Shown piece after piece: positions 43,271-56,169 of a stretch of DNA of 64,000 nucleotides. The stretch's first letter is position 1; each line of letters opens with the position of its first letter. The notes beneath the pieces are model-generated. The model was not told where the DNA came from, did no database searches, and worked only from the letters and a program-made list of their open reading frames with translations. The position numbers and the translations under genes were made by a program. The stretch comes from Zygnema cylindricum (Eukaryota > Streptophyta > Zygnematophyceae > Zygnematales > Zygnemataceae): assembly GCA_037447655.1 (NCBI GenBank), contig JBBHKE010002287.1, forward strand, positions 1 to 64,000. The letters are read 5' to 3'.

Positions 43271-45420
43271 AGCTCTTGAATAAGGTTGGATTATTGACTG
43301 AGGTGCACCTATGCAAATGTGTAGAGAGAAACATATTTGTAGAGTGAGAGTATGGGGATGGGAGAATAGTAACCACTAGTTCGTTGGCATCTGTGGATCT
43401 GAAAGTCTTAGTTGAAAGTAAGACATCCATAGTCATTTTCTCCGATATCCTTTTTATTCTGCAGCTGAACAAAAATCTTATCTCTACGTCAGTCTTAGAT
43501 GACAAGAGTTTTGAGACTAACACCAAAAAAAGAGTCTTTGTTGCTAGCTCTGAGGATAAAGTATACTTCACAGCTGAAAAATGTAGCCAATGTATGTTTA
43601 GGCTGAATTTGAGTAATGGACAGACGAGAGTTTTCTATGCCGGTGTAAGTGACTTGATGATTTGGCATAAACGATTGGGACATGTGCATCTAGATAGACT
43701 AAAAAAAATGAAGAAGATGGGAGTGGTTGAGGGAATATAGTTTGGGATAATGAGACCGTGGATGACTGTAGTGGATGTGCTCATTACCTTTCCCAAAAAC
43801 AACAACATATAAAGGAAAAAAAGTTTTAGATCTAGTTTATACTGACATATAAAGACCGGCCAAAGTGCTATCGTTGGAGGGAAGAGATTTATGCTTACTA
43901 TTACTGATGACTGGTCTAGATATTCCAAAGTCTATTTGGTCTAGATATTCCAGAGTCTATTTTTGAAAATTAAATCTGAAGCACCGGCTTGTTTTAAAGA
44001 GTATAATGCATAGAGTGAGAAGCTCCATAAGACACCTATAAAGAGAGTGAGGAGTGATAATGGGGGGAAATACACTTCTAATCAGTTTAAGGAGTTTTTG
44101 AAAAAGGAAATAGTTTAACACCAAAAGACAATCCCAAAGAATCCGGAACAAAACGATGTAGCCGAAAGATTAAACTGAACATTAAGTGATAGTTCTCCTA
44201 GTATGCAATCAGATAAAAAGACAAAAAAACGCTTCTATGCAGATGCTATAAACTGTGCTAATTATCTTAAGAATAGAGTCTTTACCTTGGCGGTGAAAGG
44301 TCAAACACCCTAGGAAAGATAGATCGGAGAAAATCGGATATCTCACACTTAAAGGTGTTCAAAAATCAAGTTTTTAGTCTAAGTGCAGAAAAATCTGATT
44401 AGAAGTTGGATGCAAGAGGAAGGTCGGGGTTCTTGAGCTCGGATCATTCCATCTACCTATTTGAGGATGATAAGGTATAATTTTCATTGCAATCTATGTT
44501 GATGATTTGCTTGTTTTAGGTAAATCAATAGAAAAAATTAATGTACTAAAAAATGATCTAAAAGGTAGATTTGAAATGAAAAATTTGGGGGAAGCAAAAT
44601 ATATTTTGGGAATTCAGATAGAGAGGGATAGAGAGAAAAAAATAATTAGGCTAACTCAAAAAGAGGCAATCGCAAACATGCTTGAAAAACTTCAAATGGA
44701 TAAAGCAAATAGTTGTACAACTCTAATGGATTTAAAAAAGGGAAATGAGAGGAGTTTGGAGGGGGAGTTGTAGTCCTAAATGATGAGTTAAGACTGGAGG
44801 AAAGAACTTCATGCAGAATATTTCATGCAAAATATTTCATACAGACAGGTTGTCGTTAGTTTGATCTATTTTATCAACTGTAACAGTCTTGATATAGCAA
44901 CAGCTGTAGGAATATTAAGTAGGAGTCTCAATGATCATAGGAAGAAATATTGGGAAGCGGCTAAACGAGTCGTGCGGTACTTGATAGAAACGAGAGGTTT
45001 GTGGTTGCATTTCGAGAGAGATAATACTGACATCACCACTTAGATTGAAGCCAGTTATGGGGATGCTCCGATGAAGAGGTGTACATTTGGGTATGTGTTA
45101 TATGTTGGAAATGGGGCTTGCCGTTGGAGCAACAAACAACCAAATGTGATTGCTCAATCCACCATGGAGGTCGAGTATATAGCCTATTTTGTGATAATCA
45201 AGTTGCAATTGCAATTGTAGCAAATCCAAAACATCACTTCATGCACAACACATGGATATCACATTGAGCTTTATTAGAGAGAAAGTTGAGAATAAGATCA
45301 TAAGTTTGGAATATAGACCGGATGGGGAGATGGTAGGAAATATGATGACCAAACCTGTGCCTCTCCCAAATTGGTATTTTTTTGGGAGAAGTTTGGACCG
45401 AAGCAAAAGGTAGATTAGAA
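43271..45420 (+). pseudogene. C3 pol, rearranged
   Basis: The protease site reads Asp-stop-Gly-Ala (43296-43307), with a TGA in place of Ser. Integrase finger WHKRLGHVHLDRLKKMKKMG (near 43663) is followed by a decayed core. After 44430 the sequence jumps to the RT segment SDHSIYLFEDD. RT YVDDLLVL is near 44497. RNase H is patchy and ends at a polypurine-like AAAAGAAG tract before the LTR. Confidence 0.85.
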
Positions 45421-45481
45421 AATAAAAGAAGTGTTGAAAAAGGTATTTTTATTCTGTCTTTTGTCAGTTAATCTATAAAAC

Positions 45482-45527
45482 GTTTTTAAGTCCTCACACT
45501 TGTCGTAGTCACAGAGGACTTAAAAAC
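45482..45527 (+). other. Perfect 14-bp fixed-loop hairpin in C3 LTR
   Basis: GTTTTTAAGTCCTC (45482-45495) pairs perfectly with GAGGACTTAAAAAC (45514-45527) around ACACTTGTCGTAGTCACA. The stem sequence differs entirely from that of C2 (CTCTCCAA), while the loop is nearly the same. That is the pattern expected of a selected structure. Confidence 0.75.
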
Positions 45528-46143
45528 AACCATGGTTGACTTAGTCAGTCAAGAAAAGAGACTAAAGGAGCAAAAGGCACAGCTATTAGCAAAAGTTAGG
45601 TGGTCGGATCAAGATTCAATCATAGGTTTTACAAGATGATCGCCGTACGGCGTAGCTATCAGTCTTATCTGTTAGGTCTTGATAAAGCGTTACCCACATG
45701 GGGTATGATTCGTATTTAAAGATGAACAATTTTACATACTCTATTTTACAGATTACGAAATAGAACGACATACACGGAACGCTAGTGAATTTAAACGCAC
45801 GTAATTAAATGTCGACTTCAGATCAGACGGCTCGCAGTGGAGCTAATGCACCTGAGTGGTCATTTGGCAGTTAGTGAGCTAACGTCGGTGGATAACATGT
45901 GACAAACCAGGAATAGAAAGCGAACATACACAAAAAGAGCGACCATAGCTAAAAAACAAACATGCGTCAACGGGACGGCTATGCTGTACCATAGCCGTAC
46001 AAGAAGTAAAGCGACATTTGTACTTTCTTATATTTTACCATCTTGTAATTTGTTAGGTACATTAGTAGTAGGGTGTTCTGAGAGGGATTTAGGACTTATA
46101 AATTTTTGAGGCGCTTGTGTGTGAGAGACCTTTTGTATTTATA

Positions 46144-46157
46144 GGCCATCTTTGGCC
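46144..46157 (+). promoter_or_regulatory. Palindrome variant after TATA, C3 LTR
   Basis: GGCCATCTTTGGCC. Relative to C1's GGTCATCTTTGACC both arms have changed (T to C on the left, A to G on the right), preserving symmetry. Confidence 0.55.
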
Positions 46158-46365
46158 GGCCATAATTTACTGCTCAAGGGAGCAAATTCAGAAATACTTT
46201 TTGCGTCTGACTCAAAAGAGTCGAGTTTTCACAAAGGTGAAGTTGGTCAGAATTTTTCTATGATTGGGTGGCTTTTATTTTGTCTAAAAGTCAAAAAGAC
46301 AAATATTATCATAAATGTTTCATATAAGTTGGACATTTTGTCGGCCAATGGAGGTCACAGAATTA

Positions 46366-47060
46366 AAGTTCTATATAAATTGTAGAGGTATTGTTAAACA
46401 AATTTATAAAATGGGATTCTTCATTATCCTGTTTAGTATTGCGATTTGTTGGTACGATAGAGTTCTTAGTGTAGGATAGTTTTGTGAAAATGGCGTAAAA
46501 TGCGTATGTATGACATCTGCATGACAACTTTCTCTTGCAATTAAAAAACTACTATGATGGGTTAGGGTTGAAAAATTAAATAAAAGTGTGTAAAAATGAA
46601 TGAAAACGTAATTAGTCATTGATAACGTACTTAAAATCGTTATACCCTTTGTTCTTATAGCAAAAAAATCTTGATAAAAAATAATATAAGACATGCTAAT
46701 GGGAATAGAAAGACAGGTATTGACGATATTTTATGCGTTGACGTAGGTCTAATCCACCACATAAACTACCAACCACAACAAAAATTGCTACTACGACCAA
46801 AAATACAACAAAGCAAAGGGGAGAACGGTTACGCATTAAAAGAAAGAGAGTTAGAATGATATATACCAACCATTTTTTATGCGTGGACGTAGAGTCTAAT
46901 CCACCACATGGACTACCGACTGTTACACATACTGTTACTACGACCCAAAATACAAAAAAACAGTGCGAATAACGGTTGCGCAAAGACCGTGAAAGAAAAA
47001 TAGTTATACATGCAACATAACAAGGACGAGATGGTGTACCAACACAATCACAATGCAACG
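46366..47060. repeat. Helitron 5' part with internal duplication
   Basis: Segments 46735-46870 and 46875-47015 resemble each other: each contains a GTCTAATCCACCACAT word, then ACTACCRAC, then TACTACGACC(A/C)AAAATACAA, then ACGGTTRCGC and GTGAAAGAAAA or AAAGAAAGAGA. This is a tandem duplication of about 140 bp. Arg/Lys-rich reading follows into the RepHel remnant. Confidence 0.45.
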
Positions 47061-49010
47061 ATGCGCAACAAGTTGCTACCGGACGGGCGCGTAAGTTTTC
47101 GGAACATCGAAAACAACGTTTGTTTAAAAAACGTGAAAGAAAACGAGTAAAAGGTGAGTATGTGTATTTATAAAAACCAAGTTGTGATTGTTGTTCCCAT
47201 TTACGGTTTAGTCACAGTATTATCACATATTGTACTGCGATCGTACATATAGGCATCCGAATGCTTAAATAGAGAAGCATGTCATGAAAATTGGAAAGGT
47301 GTACAAACCCTGTTTAAAAATAAAAATAAAAAATTAAACATAAAGAAATTATAGTTGTATTTGACGAAAAAAAAACTGTACTAAAACAAGTGAAACGAGA
47401 AATCCGAGTAAATTCAAAGTAATATACATGATTACCACATTAGACATGGAGATGCAGTAAGACCCACTTTAACGGTTACGTAAAGAACTTTCAAAGAAAC
47501 GAGCACAAAAGATCCTTGAACAACGTGAGGAGCGACTACATAAAAATCATGAAAGAAAACGAGCAAATGTGCGCTAAAAGACAATATCGAAAATGTGATA
47601 GCAATAAATGCCCTTTAAGATGTAGAGGTGCAACATTCAACGACTTTAAAGTCAAAGGACACTGAAGAATGCACCTCAAAAATACGTACTATTCGTGCCT
47701 AATAACATTTTGTTTAGCAAACTAGACGAGGATTAAAAAACACCAGCTGTTGGACAAGAAGTTAATGTTATTCTATACAATATCGAATCTACTCACGAAG
47801 CATTCGAAGAGCTAGAAGTTAGACAACACAGAGTACAAAAATAAAATCCGTCTGAAAAGCAACGTAACACTCGAATACGCATAAAATGTGACCGTCAACA
47901 TTCACGTGGTGCTAAAAATTACTGTAGGGCATCGTGAACATTACACGAATCCAGAACGATATAGACTTCCACTTATTAAAATTACATTCTCTTATTGCAA
48001 CGCACAAAAATGGATATGAGAGATAGTAGGAGTTTGTTGTGCAGGTGGCAAAGTACAACTTGCTCTATATCGATCACGTTTTTCGGAGCTTTTAACTTTA
48101 TTTAGAAATACTAAATTCCTAAATAAAATTTGTTCGTACAACATGGTGTTTTCGTTTATATCATTTGGTGCATACAAAACACCACCTCTCAATGATAAAT
48201 GTGTTGAAGCCAATCTTGGTCCATTCAATTTCCGTATTCAAAAAACAATATGTCATCGAATAGCTTAACTGTTTCCTCAAAAAAACCAACCTGTATTTGT
48301 ACAAGTCTACGTTTTTAACATATCAATAAAAACTTAAATAAGCAGACAAATGAGTTTTATGGATGGATTAGACAAACATGTAGCGATAATTATTCAAAAT
48401 ATGATAAAAAAACATAACCCTTTGGCCCAACAACTTATCAGAGTAAGAGAACAGATCCATGAAGCCTTTGAACAATGCTTAGTGTTCAAATATATTGTTC
48501 GCAATTTAAACCAAAGTCGTTACAATCGACCACAAACTGATATAGTTGCATTAATTTTGGTCAACCCAACAGATTAAATATAATGAAGAGATATAGTTCT
48601 AAATGCGAGAGAAGTCAACTGAATGATGAGCATCTTTGAGTCAAATGCATTTTATGACCCACTTTGATACCCACTTCTATTTCTATAAGGTCAACTATGG
48701 TGGCATTTTGGTTTTACTATCACAAATGAAAGACGTGTGTCTCCAATAGCATATGCAGCCTATCGACTATTTACGCGTGTAGGAGAAGTCAACTTAATAC
48801 ACAAAACGAATCGTTTAATTCAATAGTGTTGTGTGTACCAATAGGCGAAAGTAGAGCAACAATGACTCAAGTTCCAACAAGCGAATCAACATACATTGCA
48901 TGCAATGTTGTACGGTGGATTAATGGATTTGATACCACGAGACCATCGTGTGGTTACAATGAGGCAAAACAACAAACCATGCTTATGTTTTGGCAACAAA
49001 TAATCTCTTG
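47061..49010 (+). pseudogene. Helitron RepHel N-terminal/helicase-like remnant
   Basis: With several frame changes the plus strand reads an Arg/Lys-rich start (HRKQRLFKKRERKR). Then comes FSYCNAQKW with CCAGGKVQLAL (about 48000-48060), NMVFSFISFGAYKTPPLND, GPFNFRIQKTICHRIA and PVFVQVYVFN, and further on RYNRPQTDIVALIL (48530). This is the typical Helitron helicase-like N-terminal domain (C..A..W..E, CCxxGKV, GPxxFRIxGxxxH). The rolling-circle Rep motif proper was not identified. Stops are frequent, so this copy is inactive. Confidence 0.8.
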
Positions 49011-49015
49011 GTAGA

Positions 49016-49526
49016 TGTGACAGGGTTACAGATTTGGGTACTTAGTGGCTGGGGCTAGGCTGCTATAGTTGCGATTTTAGAGCAGCGCAGTTGCGATTCC
49101 AAAGCAGCGCAGCTGCGATTCCAGACCAGCGCAGCATAGCAGCATAGCAACTTAGTAGCGCAGCAGCGCAGCATAGCAACTCAGTAGCGCAGCAGCGCAG
49201 CATAGCAACGCCGCAGAATGTAGATGGAACTGTATAGTTCTAGAAGGAAGTTTTGGATAGATCTCGGTTGGCCGCGAAGGTCCACGTGTACAGCTGTATA
49301 GTACTAGAAGGACTAGCAGTTAGCTATTTTAAATAGGCGAGTAGACCTAGTGAATAGGGGACCTGAAGTAAACCTACACAGCTAGCGCAACCTTGTACTC
49401 TCTCTCAAGTAATAAAGCTTAACCTTGTCTGTGAGTTCTGTGTATTCTTGCTGTTGCTACTGGAAGATCCTTGGTGTTTTCCGCTGTGCACTATAACGTG
49501 TTGTGGTGTATCGTGCCTCTTTTACA
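49016..49526 (+). mobile_element. LTR S2, relative of solo LTR S1
   Basis: Begins TGTGACAGGG and ends CTCTTTTACA. Contains AGCAGCGCAG arrays (49080-49205), CTGTATAGTTCTAGAAGGA and a probable AATAAAG polyadenylation signal (about 49410). No target duplication is seen: gtaga on the left, ctact on the right. Its right side abuts a truncated copia LTR, so it may have been rearranged. Confidence 0.7.
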
Positions 49527-49531
49527 CTACT

Positions 49532-50003
49532 GCTAGACTAAGGATCGAAACCGGCTTTTAATGTTCGCCTTCCAAAATAACAATTGTCCGGAATATTTGT
49601 TTCGTGCGCACTAAATCCCAACTAGTTCCTATGTCTTTAATATGTTATCTCGTTAATCGGATTAATGACGTAGTTAATGTTTAAATTGCTATCAAACCCC
49701 ATTTATCCTAACGGACTACTACGATAGATCGGTAAGAGGTGATGGCTACGCCTTGATTTGCCGGTCGGAGGTTAGAGTCCTGCCGGACTCAACCTTTTTG
49801 TTGAGAGTGATTTAGGTCACTCTTTAGTCTTGCCTATGGAGTTGAGGCAGCCATGGCTCCACTGCCCTCTCTCTCCTTCACTGACTACAACAAGTATGGG
49901 GGCTAAAGAGAGAAGGTGGAGGCAGGCTACTATGCATTTATTTTAGCTATTTTAACTAATTAAGACCTAGAAAATAACTCCCCTATATCTAGTGATTTAA
50001 TTA
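49532..50003 (-). repeat. 3' LTR of copia E, truncated
   Basis: Matches the start-side half of LTR 60368-61365: tRNA-like module (about 49725-49790) and hairpin (49865-49920, loop ATACTTGTTGTAGTCAGT). It stops at 49532 beside LTR S2, so the promoter half is missing. The terminal TGTTG has decayed to TAATT. Confidence 0.75.
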
Positions 50004-53000
50004 CTCCCCTTATTTTCTACTCTTATTTTTGTTTCTGTTTTAAACCACACTTTTCTCTACAGTATTTTAACATGGGAGATGGCACAGGTTTTGTCATCAT
50101 ATCAGCCACCATTTCCCCATCACACCTATACACCAGATTCACAATTTTGTATTCAACTTTTTCCCTCACAAAACTCAATCTTATATCCCTATGCTTAGCC
50201 TTGAAATGATGTTTTAGATTGGATGCGATTGGAATTGCAGCCAGTTTATCACAAAACACTTCATGCACTCCCTTTTTCATATACCCTTGTTTTGCAATAA
50301 AAACTAGACCCACATCAGCTCTTTCACAGCAGAATATGAAGCCATGTACTCAGCCTCCATAGTGGACAGAGCAGCCACCTTTTGTTACTTGCTGCTATAG
50401 CAGCAAGCACCTTCCCCCACATAGAACACATGCCCAGAAGTGCATCTTCTCATAGGTGCATCCCCATAACTGGCATCACTCCAAGTAATGATGTCAGTGT
50501 GCTCCCCTCCCAAGTGCAACCATAAATCTCTGGTTCCCGTCAAGTATCTCATGACTCTCTTGGCTGCCTCCCAATCTCACTTCCTACGATCAATAAGACT
50601 CCTACAGAGGACTCCAATTGCTGCTGCTATGTCCGGTCTAACACACTCCATAAAGTAAATCAAGCTTCCTACAACCTGTCTTTACGAAATAGACTTCATA
50701 AAATGTCTCTCTTCTGGACTCATCTGATCATCTAGTATCATCACTCCTACTTCTACACTCCCATCACTTTCTTTGTTCAAGTCCATGAGAGTGGTACAAC
50801 TGTTTGCCTTTTGCATCTAAAATTTCTCAAACATATTTTCGATAGCTTCTTTCTGAGTTAATCTGATTATCCTCTTCCCCCTATCTCTTTCCATTTGAAT
50901 TCCCAAAATATATTATGCCTCCCCTAAATCCTTCATGTCAAATCTGCTCCTAAGATCTTTCTTTAGCTTATTGATATTTTCCATAAAATTACTTAACACC
51001 AGCAAATCATCCACATAAATTGCAATGAAAATCACACCATTCTCATATTCAAACATATAGATAAAATGGTCAAAGCTAATTCGGATATATTCGAGACCGG
51101 ACTCATCTAGTTTCTTGTTCCATTGTCTGGGAGCCTGCTTTAGTCTATATAAATAATTTATGAGCCTGCAGACTTTGCTCTTCTCTCTTTCCTCTACAAA
51201 ACCCTCTGGCTGTCGCATGAAAATTTCTTCCTCTAGTTCACCGTTGAGGGAGGCGGTCTTTATATCAATCTGGTGAATTTCCATTTCTTTCCCTACTGCT
51301 AGACTAAAGAGAACCCTTACAGAAGGGAACTGAACCACAGGGGCAAAAGTCTCCTCATAATCTATCCATTTTTTTTGGGTAAACCCCTTTGCTACCAACC
51401 GAGCCTTATATCTCTCAATAGTATTATCTGGTTTTAGCTTTAGTTTATATACCCATTTGCACCCGATATGTTTTCATTTTGGAGGACAATCCACTAGCTC
51501 CCAATTATTCGCTTCCGTGATGGAAGCCATCTCATCATTTATGGCTCCGACCCATCGGTCTTTCTCTGGACTGTCCATTGTCTCCGGGTATGACTGAGGC
51601 TCATCTGGGTGAGATAGCTTTGTTACCTTGTGAGGAGCCTATTTATCTTGTAGTCTTTTGCTACTCCTCCGTCCTCCCTCGAAATCCGACGCTATAATAG
51701 AGGGAAGTCTTGGATTCCTCAGCATATTCTCATCAACTCCCCTATCCATGAAAACCGGTTTTGGCTTCTCTTCCTCTATCTCATAGAGTGTGTAGAAATG
51801 TGAGGAAATTCTAGTATTTCTCCCCTATCTTGGATCTCCCCTGAATCAGCAATCACGTTTCACTTGTGTCATTTTTGGGAAGATCTAAGTCATCCTCACT
51901 CTCGGACTGAAAACTGATTCTGATTTTCTTAGTGTTTTTCAAGGGGTCAAATGACTTCCCTTCATCCGTGACAACTAGGTGCTTTACCAGAATGATATCT
52001 TGTTTAGCTAAGTCATAGACTCTATATCCATTGACATCCTCATCGTATCCCACAAAATATCTCGGTTTTCCTTTAGCATCTAGTTTCGAGTTTTTCTTAT
52101 CTGTGTCAAGACTGTAAACTTGGATACCGAATACATTCAAGTGAGAGATATCCGGTTTCCTTCCAACCCATCTCTCATAAGGTGTCATTCCTTTGATGGC
52201 TGTTGTGAGGACTTTATTCTTAATGTAGTTAGCATAGTTCATGGCTTCTGCCCAAAATCTTCTTCCTATTTTCTTATCAGCCAACATACTACACACACTA
52301 TCTTCCAAAATTCGGCTCAACCTCTTAGCTACCCGATTTTGTTCTAGGTTATTCTATACAATTTTCTGATGCTGAACTCCCTCATCTCTCAAGTATTCTT
52401 CAAACTGGTTAAAGCTGTACACTCCCCCATTATCACTTCTTATTCTCTTAATGGGTGTTCCGTGAAACTTTTCACTCCAGGCTTAGTATTCTTTGAAGTA
52501 CTTTGGTGTTTCAAACTTTGTTTTTAGGAAGTAGACTCTAGAATATCTGGACCAATTATCAGTAATTGTCAGCATATACCTCTTCCCCCCAACCGAAGGT
52601 ACTCTTACTGGTCCCCTGATATCTGTGTGGACCAGATCTAGTACCTTTTCACCTCTATATGTGGCAGTTTTGGGAAAGGGAAGTCTGTGAGCCTTACCTT
52701 AGGTACAACCACTACAATCATCCTTCATTTCATTATCTCCAAACTGAATTGCTTCTACCACACCCAACTTGTTCATTTTCCTCAGCCTATCAAAATGCAC
52801 ATGCCCCAACTGCTTATGTCAGATCATCAAGTTGAAGACACCACCATAGTAAGCACTCTTCTTTTCATTACTTAGGTTAAGCCTAAACATTCGTTGGCTA
52901 CCCTTATTTGCTGTGAAGTAGACTTCATCTCCATACTTAGCTGTAAAGACTCCCTTTGTACTAAAGGTATCAAAATCCTTGTCATCTAATACAGAAGTAG

Positions 53001-53183
53001 ACAGAAGATTTTTCCTCAGCTGAGGAATGTAGAGCACATCTGAGAAGGTGAGTATATAAGTCTTACCCTCCACTAAGACTTTCAGATCTTCTGTGCCTTT
53101 CACATCTATGGTAACTACTCTCCCATCCCCATACCCTATTTCTACCGTAGGTATCTTTCTTAACTTAGTGAAGATGTGCCTGT
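50004..53183 (-). pseudogene. Copia E pol, lacking gag
   Basis: From right to left: protease tail (53103-52819), integrase core (52320-51853: WAEAMNYANYIKNKV, TPYERWVGRKPDISHL), RT (51398-50913: ARLVAKGFTQ-type entry and YVDD near 51010), RNase H (50313-50023) and polypurine tract (complement of 50004-50017). The LTR at 53184 joins directly to the sequence just after the protease active site. Gag and the DSGA site are therefore deleted. Confidence 0.85.
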
Positions 53184-53672
53184 TGAAACTGTGTGTACTC
53201 CATTACCCACAGAAATCCCAGATCCAAAAGAAGCTAATCCAGTTAGTGCCAACTCGAAGTTGATATAAACCCAAATGACTGACCCTTTGACAATCAGAAA
53301 CCCATTTTAGCTTCACCTTGTGAAATAAGACTTTCTGTGTGCTTAGTTCCACCATAGAATGCAAAGTTAGAATATGAGTTTTGGACAAAATCACCCACTT
53401 TGACTTTCCATTAGAAATGCAGCCACCCTGGCAGGCAAAAACCCTGACCAACTACACCCCTCTGTAGCCTAGACACCCCGTGAGTCTGCAACAAAAAGAA
53501 TCATTGAAAATGGTCAAGTAAATTGATAGATATGAATGGTCAAAGATGACCTTTTGTATAGGAGCTCTCTCAGAGAGAGGCTGCTACCTACTAAATTTTT
53601 GAAGTCCTATTCTCTCTTTAAAAATCTATCTATTGATGTACGAAACCAATCAAATTACAATGTCGTACACGG
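53184..53672 (-). repeat. 5' LTR of copia E, truncated
   Basis: Minus strand end is ATGGAGTACACACAGTTTCA (ATG at 53203). Includes palindrome GGTCATCTTTGACC (complement, about 53542-53555) and TATA. It stops within the GTAC cluster where copia D begins. Confidence 0.8.
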
Positions 53673-56150
53673 AAAGCTCTAGGTCTATGCTCGCAGATAA
53701 AAATGTGGATCCGAAATTCTGGGCTGAGGCTCTAAATTGTGCAGTTTATATTAAAAATAGGATAGGATCAAGATCGGTAAAAACAACTCCTTACGAAATC
53801 TGGACAGGTAGCAAACCAGATGTTAGCCATTTCAAGGTCTTTGGTAGTCAATGCTTTATATTGGATACGTCTACAAATAGATGGAAAATGGAACCGAAAG
53901 GATTACCGGGTATTCTGTTAGGATATGATGATCACTCAAAAGGTTATAGAGTCTTTGTGTTTGAAAGGCAAAAAATAGTTGTAGCTAGAAACATCATTGT
54001 TAAGGATGAACTAGACTCCATAGATTTATTTCAAATGACAGAGCAGCAAAAACAACAAAAAGTATAGGAGTATGCCATCTTAGATTGCATGCATGAAATT
54101 GTCCTGCAGATTCCACAAACTCCGGTAATGACTCCGGAGTCAGACTCTCTCCAGGTTCCTCACCAACTTCGGGTCCAGACGGACTAAAAGCAGTCAATAC
54201 ACACGAATCACAACCAGCGCAATCACGAACACCCGGATCGCAACCAGCGAAATCAGCAAGACACGGATCGCAACCAGCGCAACCAGCGCAATCAGCGCAA
54301 TCAGCGCAATGCGCCGCATCCGACGATCTCAGCCTCAAAATTTTCGGGGGGAAAAAGATCAAGTAGCCACCTGCAAGCAAGCTCTCACTTTGCCTACCCG
54401 GAAGTCTCACGGGAGCCCTTGACCATCCAAGAGGCCTTCTCATCACCAGAGCGGAATCAATGGATTGAGGCGGCAAACGACGAAATGAAGTCGATCATGG
54501 AGGCTCAAACATGGGAGCTTGTGGACCTTCCTCCAGACCGAAAAGCGATCGGCAGCAAATGGGTATTCAAGGTGAAGTTAAATCCCGATAACACCATTGA
54601 ACGCTATAAGGCCAGACTTGTGGCAAAGGGGTACAATCAAAAGGAAGGAATCGATTTTGAAGAAACATTTTCTCCGGTTGTAAGATTTCCAACAGTTAGG
54701 ATTTTGCTATCCCTAGCTGCTATAAAAGATATGGAAATTCATTAGATGGATGTAAAAACGGCCTTTTTGCATGGAGAACTAGAAGAGACCATTTACATGC
54801 AGGAGCCTGAAAAGGATGTGGAACCAGGAAAAGAGCACTTAGTATGCAAGTTGCTAAAATCTTTGTACGGCCTAAAACACGCCCCCAGACAGTGGAATAT
54901 AAAGCTTGATGAATTCTTGACTAGTCTAGGATTTCAAAGGATAAGTTCTGATCACTCTGTCTACGTTCTAAAGGGTGAAAATGGGATAGTGTATATAGCA
55001 GTATATGTAGATGATTTGCTATTAATTAGCAAATCAATGGCTGAAATTAACAAAATCAAAACTGCTCTAAACTCACGGTTCGAGATGAAAGACCTCGGTG
55101 AGGCAAAATATATTTTGGGTATCCAGGTAGAGAGGGACAGATATAAGAAAATAATAAAATTGACTCAAAAAGAGGCTATTGGAAACATGTTAGATTAGTA
55201 CGGAATGCGGGGGCCAAAAGGATGTTTAACTCCAATGGAGTTTCGGCAGAAGTTAGAGGGAGAAGAGACAGAACATGGTGTCATTATTAGCGAGTATTTA
55301 GAGTCAAGGGAGAATGATCCTATGACAATAATACCTTATAGACAGATAGTGGGAAGCTTAATATATTTCATGAACTGTACCCGTCCTGACATTGCTGCAG
55401 CAGTCGGGGTACTGAGCAGGAGTGTAGAAAATCCGAGAAAATCTGATCTTGATGCAGCAAAGAGAGTCTTAAGATATTTGGCAGGAACTAAAGATCTCAA
55501 ACTCACTCTAGGCGGAGGAGAAGTCAAGCTACAAACATAGAGTGATGCAAGCTATAGCGACATGCCAAGCCGGAAATCCACCACGGGATTCGTTCTACAA
55601 ATTGGGAACGGTACTTGCTGTTGGAGCAGCAAACTTCAAAAGGTTACAGCACAGTCAACAATGGAGTCAGAATATATGGCAGCAAGCTCGGCCCTCAAAG
55701 AACTCTTATGGGTAAAATCCATGTTACAAGAACTAGGATACATGCAAGCTGGTCCACAGGTGATCTGGTGTGATAACCAGGCTGCCATTGCCATTGCTTC
55801 TAACCCGAGTCGTCACTTCAAAAGCAAGCACATGGATGTACGATTACACTTTGTAAGAGAAAAGGTGTACTCTATAGTGATTAAATTATGTTATTTGCCA
55901 GATGCAAAAATGATTGTTGATATGCTCACTAAAGCCCTTCCTGCTCCTAAGCTGAAGTATTGTAGGGACGCAGTGGGATTAAGTGAATAGTTGAATTGCT
56001 GCAATGCTATACTGCCACACTGCGATAATTCCACCATTGTGAGGTAGTGGGACTGGGTGACTTGCTAATTGCTATATTGCTATGCTGCGATGCTGCGCTA
56101 GTTTATCACCGCAGCTGCGCCGGGATACTGAGTCTAAAGCTTTAGGGGAG
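53673..56150 (+). pseudogene. Copia D pol (integrase core to RNase H)
   Basis: Begins within integrase (RSMLADKNVDPKFWAEALN) and reads through integrase C-terminus, a spacer with 9-bp repeats, RT ([29 protein letters not shown] near 55004) and RNase H (STMESEYMAASSA; WCDNQAAIAIASN). One frame holds for most of the length from 54419. Stops are TAG at 54743 (His-stop-Met, Gln expected), TAG at 55196 and TAG at 55538 (Trp expected before SDAS). The untranslated 55991-56150 ends in TTAGGGGAG. A separate lineage from C1-C3. Confidence 0.88.
54205..54312 (+). repeat. 9-bp tandem repeats in copia D spacer
   Basis: CAGCGCAAT and AATCGCAAC units repeat about ten times, giving Asn-Gln-Arg repeats in the pol frame between integrase and RT. 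The Cys/Ala-rich open frame on the other strand is only their mirror. Confidence 0.7.
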
Positions 56151-56169
56151 TGTTGTCTTTTTGGAAAGC

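Larger units (their letters stand above)
42195..46365 (+). mobile_element. Copia retrotransposon C3, 5'-truncated
   Basis: Begins inside gag (GALFEKRLWGIVSD) and ends with a complete 3' LTR. Compared with C2 it also lacks about 700 bp between integrase and RT near 44440. Many stops show greater age than C2. Truncation of the 5' side removes its promoter copy, LTR ATG and primer site. Confidence 0.85.
45432..46365 (+). repeat. 3' LTR of copia C3
   Basis: Starts TGTTGAAAAAGG. It has the most regular fixed-loop hairpin (45482-45527), an antisense tRNA-like module (about 45600-45680), and the palindrome GGCCATCTTTGGCC (46144-46157) after TATTTATA. It ends with the gag ATG (46349) in ATGGAGGTCACAGAATTA. 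Confidence 0.85.

Noticed and set aside
54000-54476. A Cys/Ala-repeat protein on the minus strand
   Set aside because: It is the mirror of 9-bp tandem repeats inside the pol frame of copia D.
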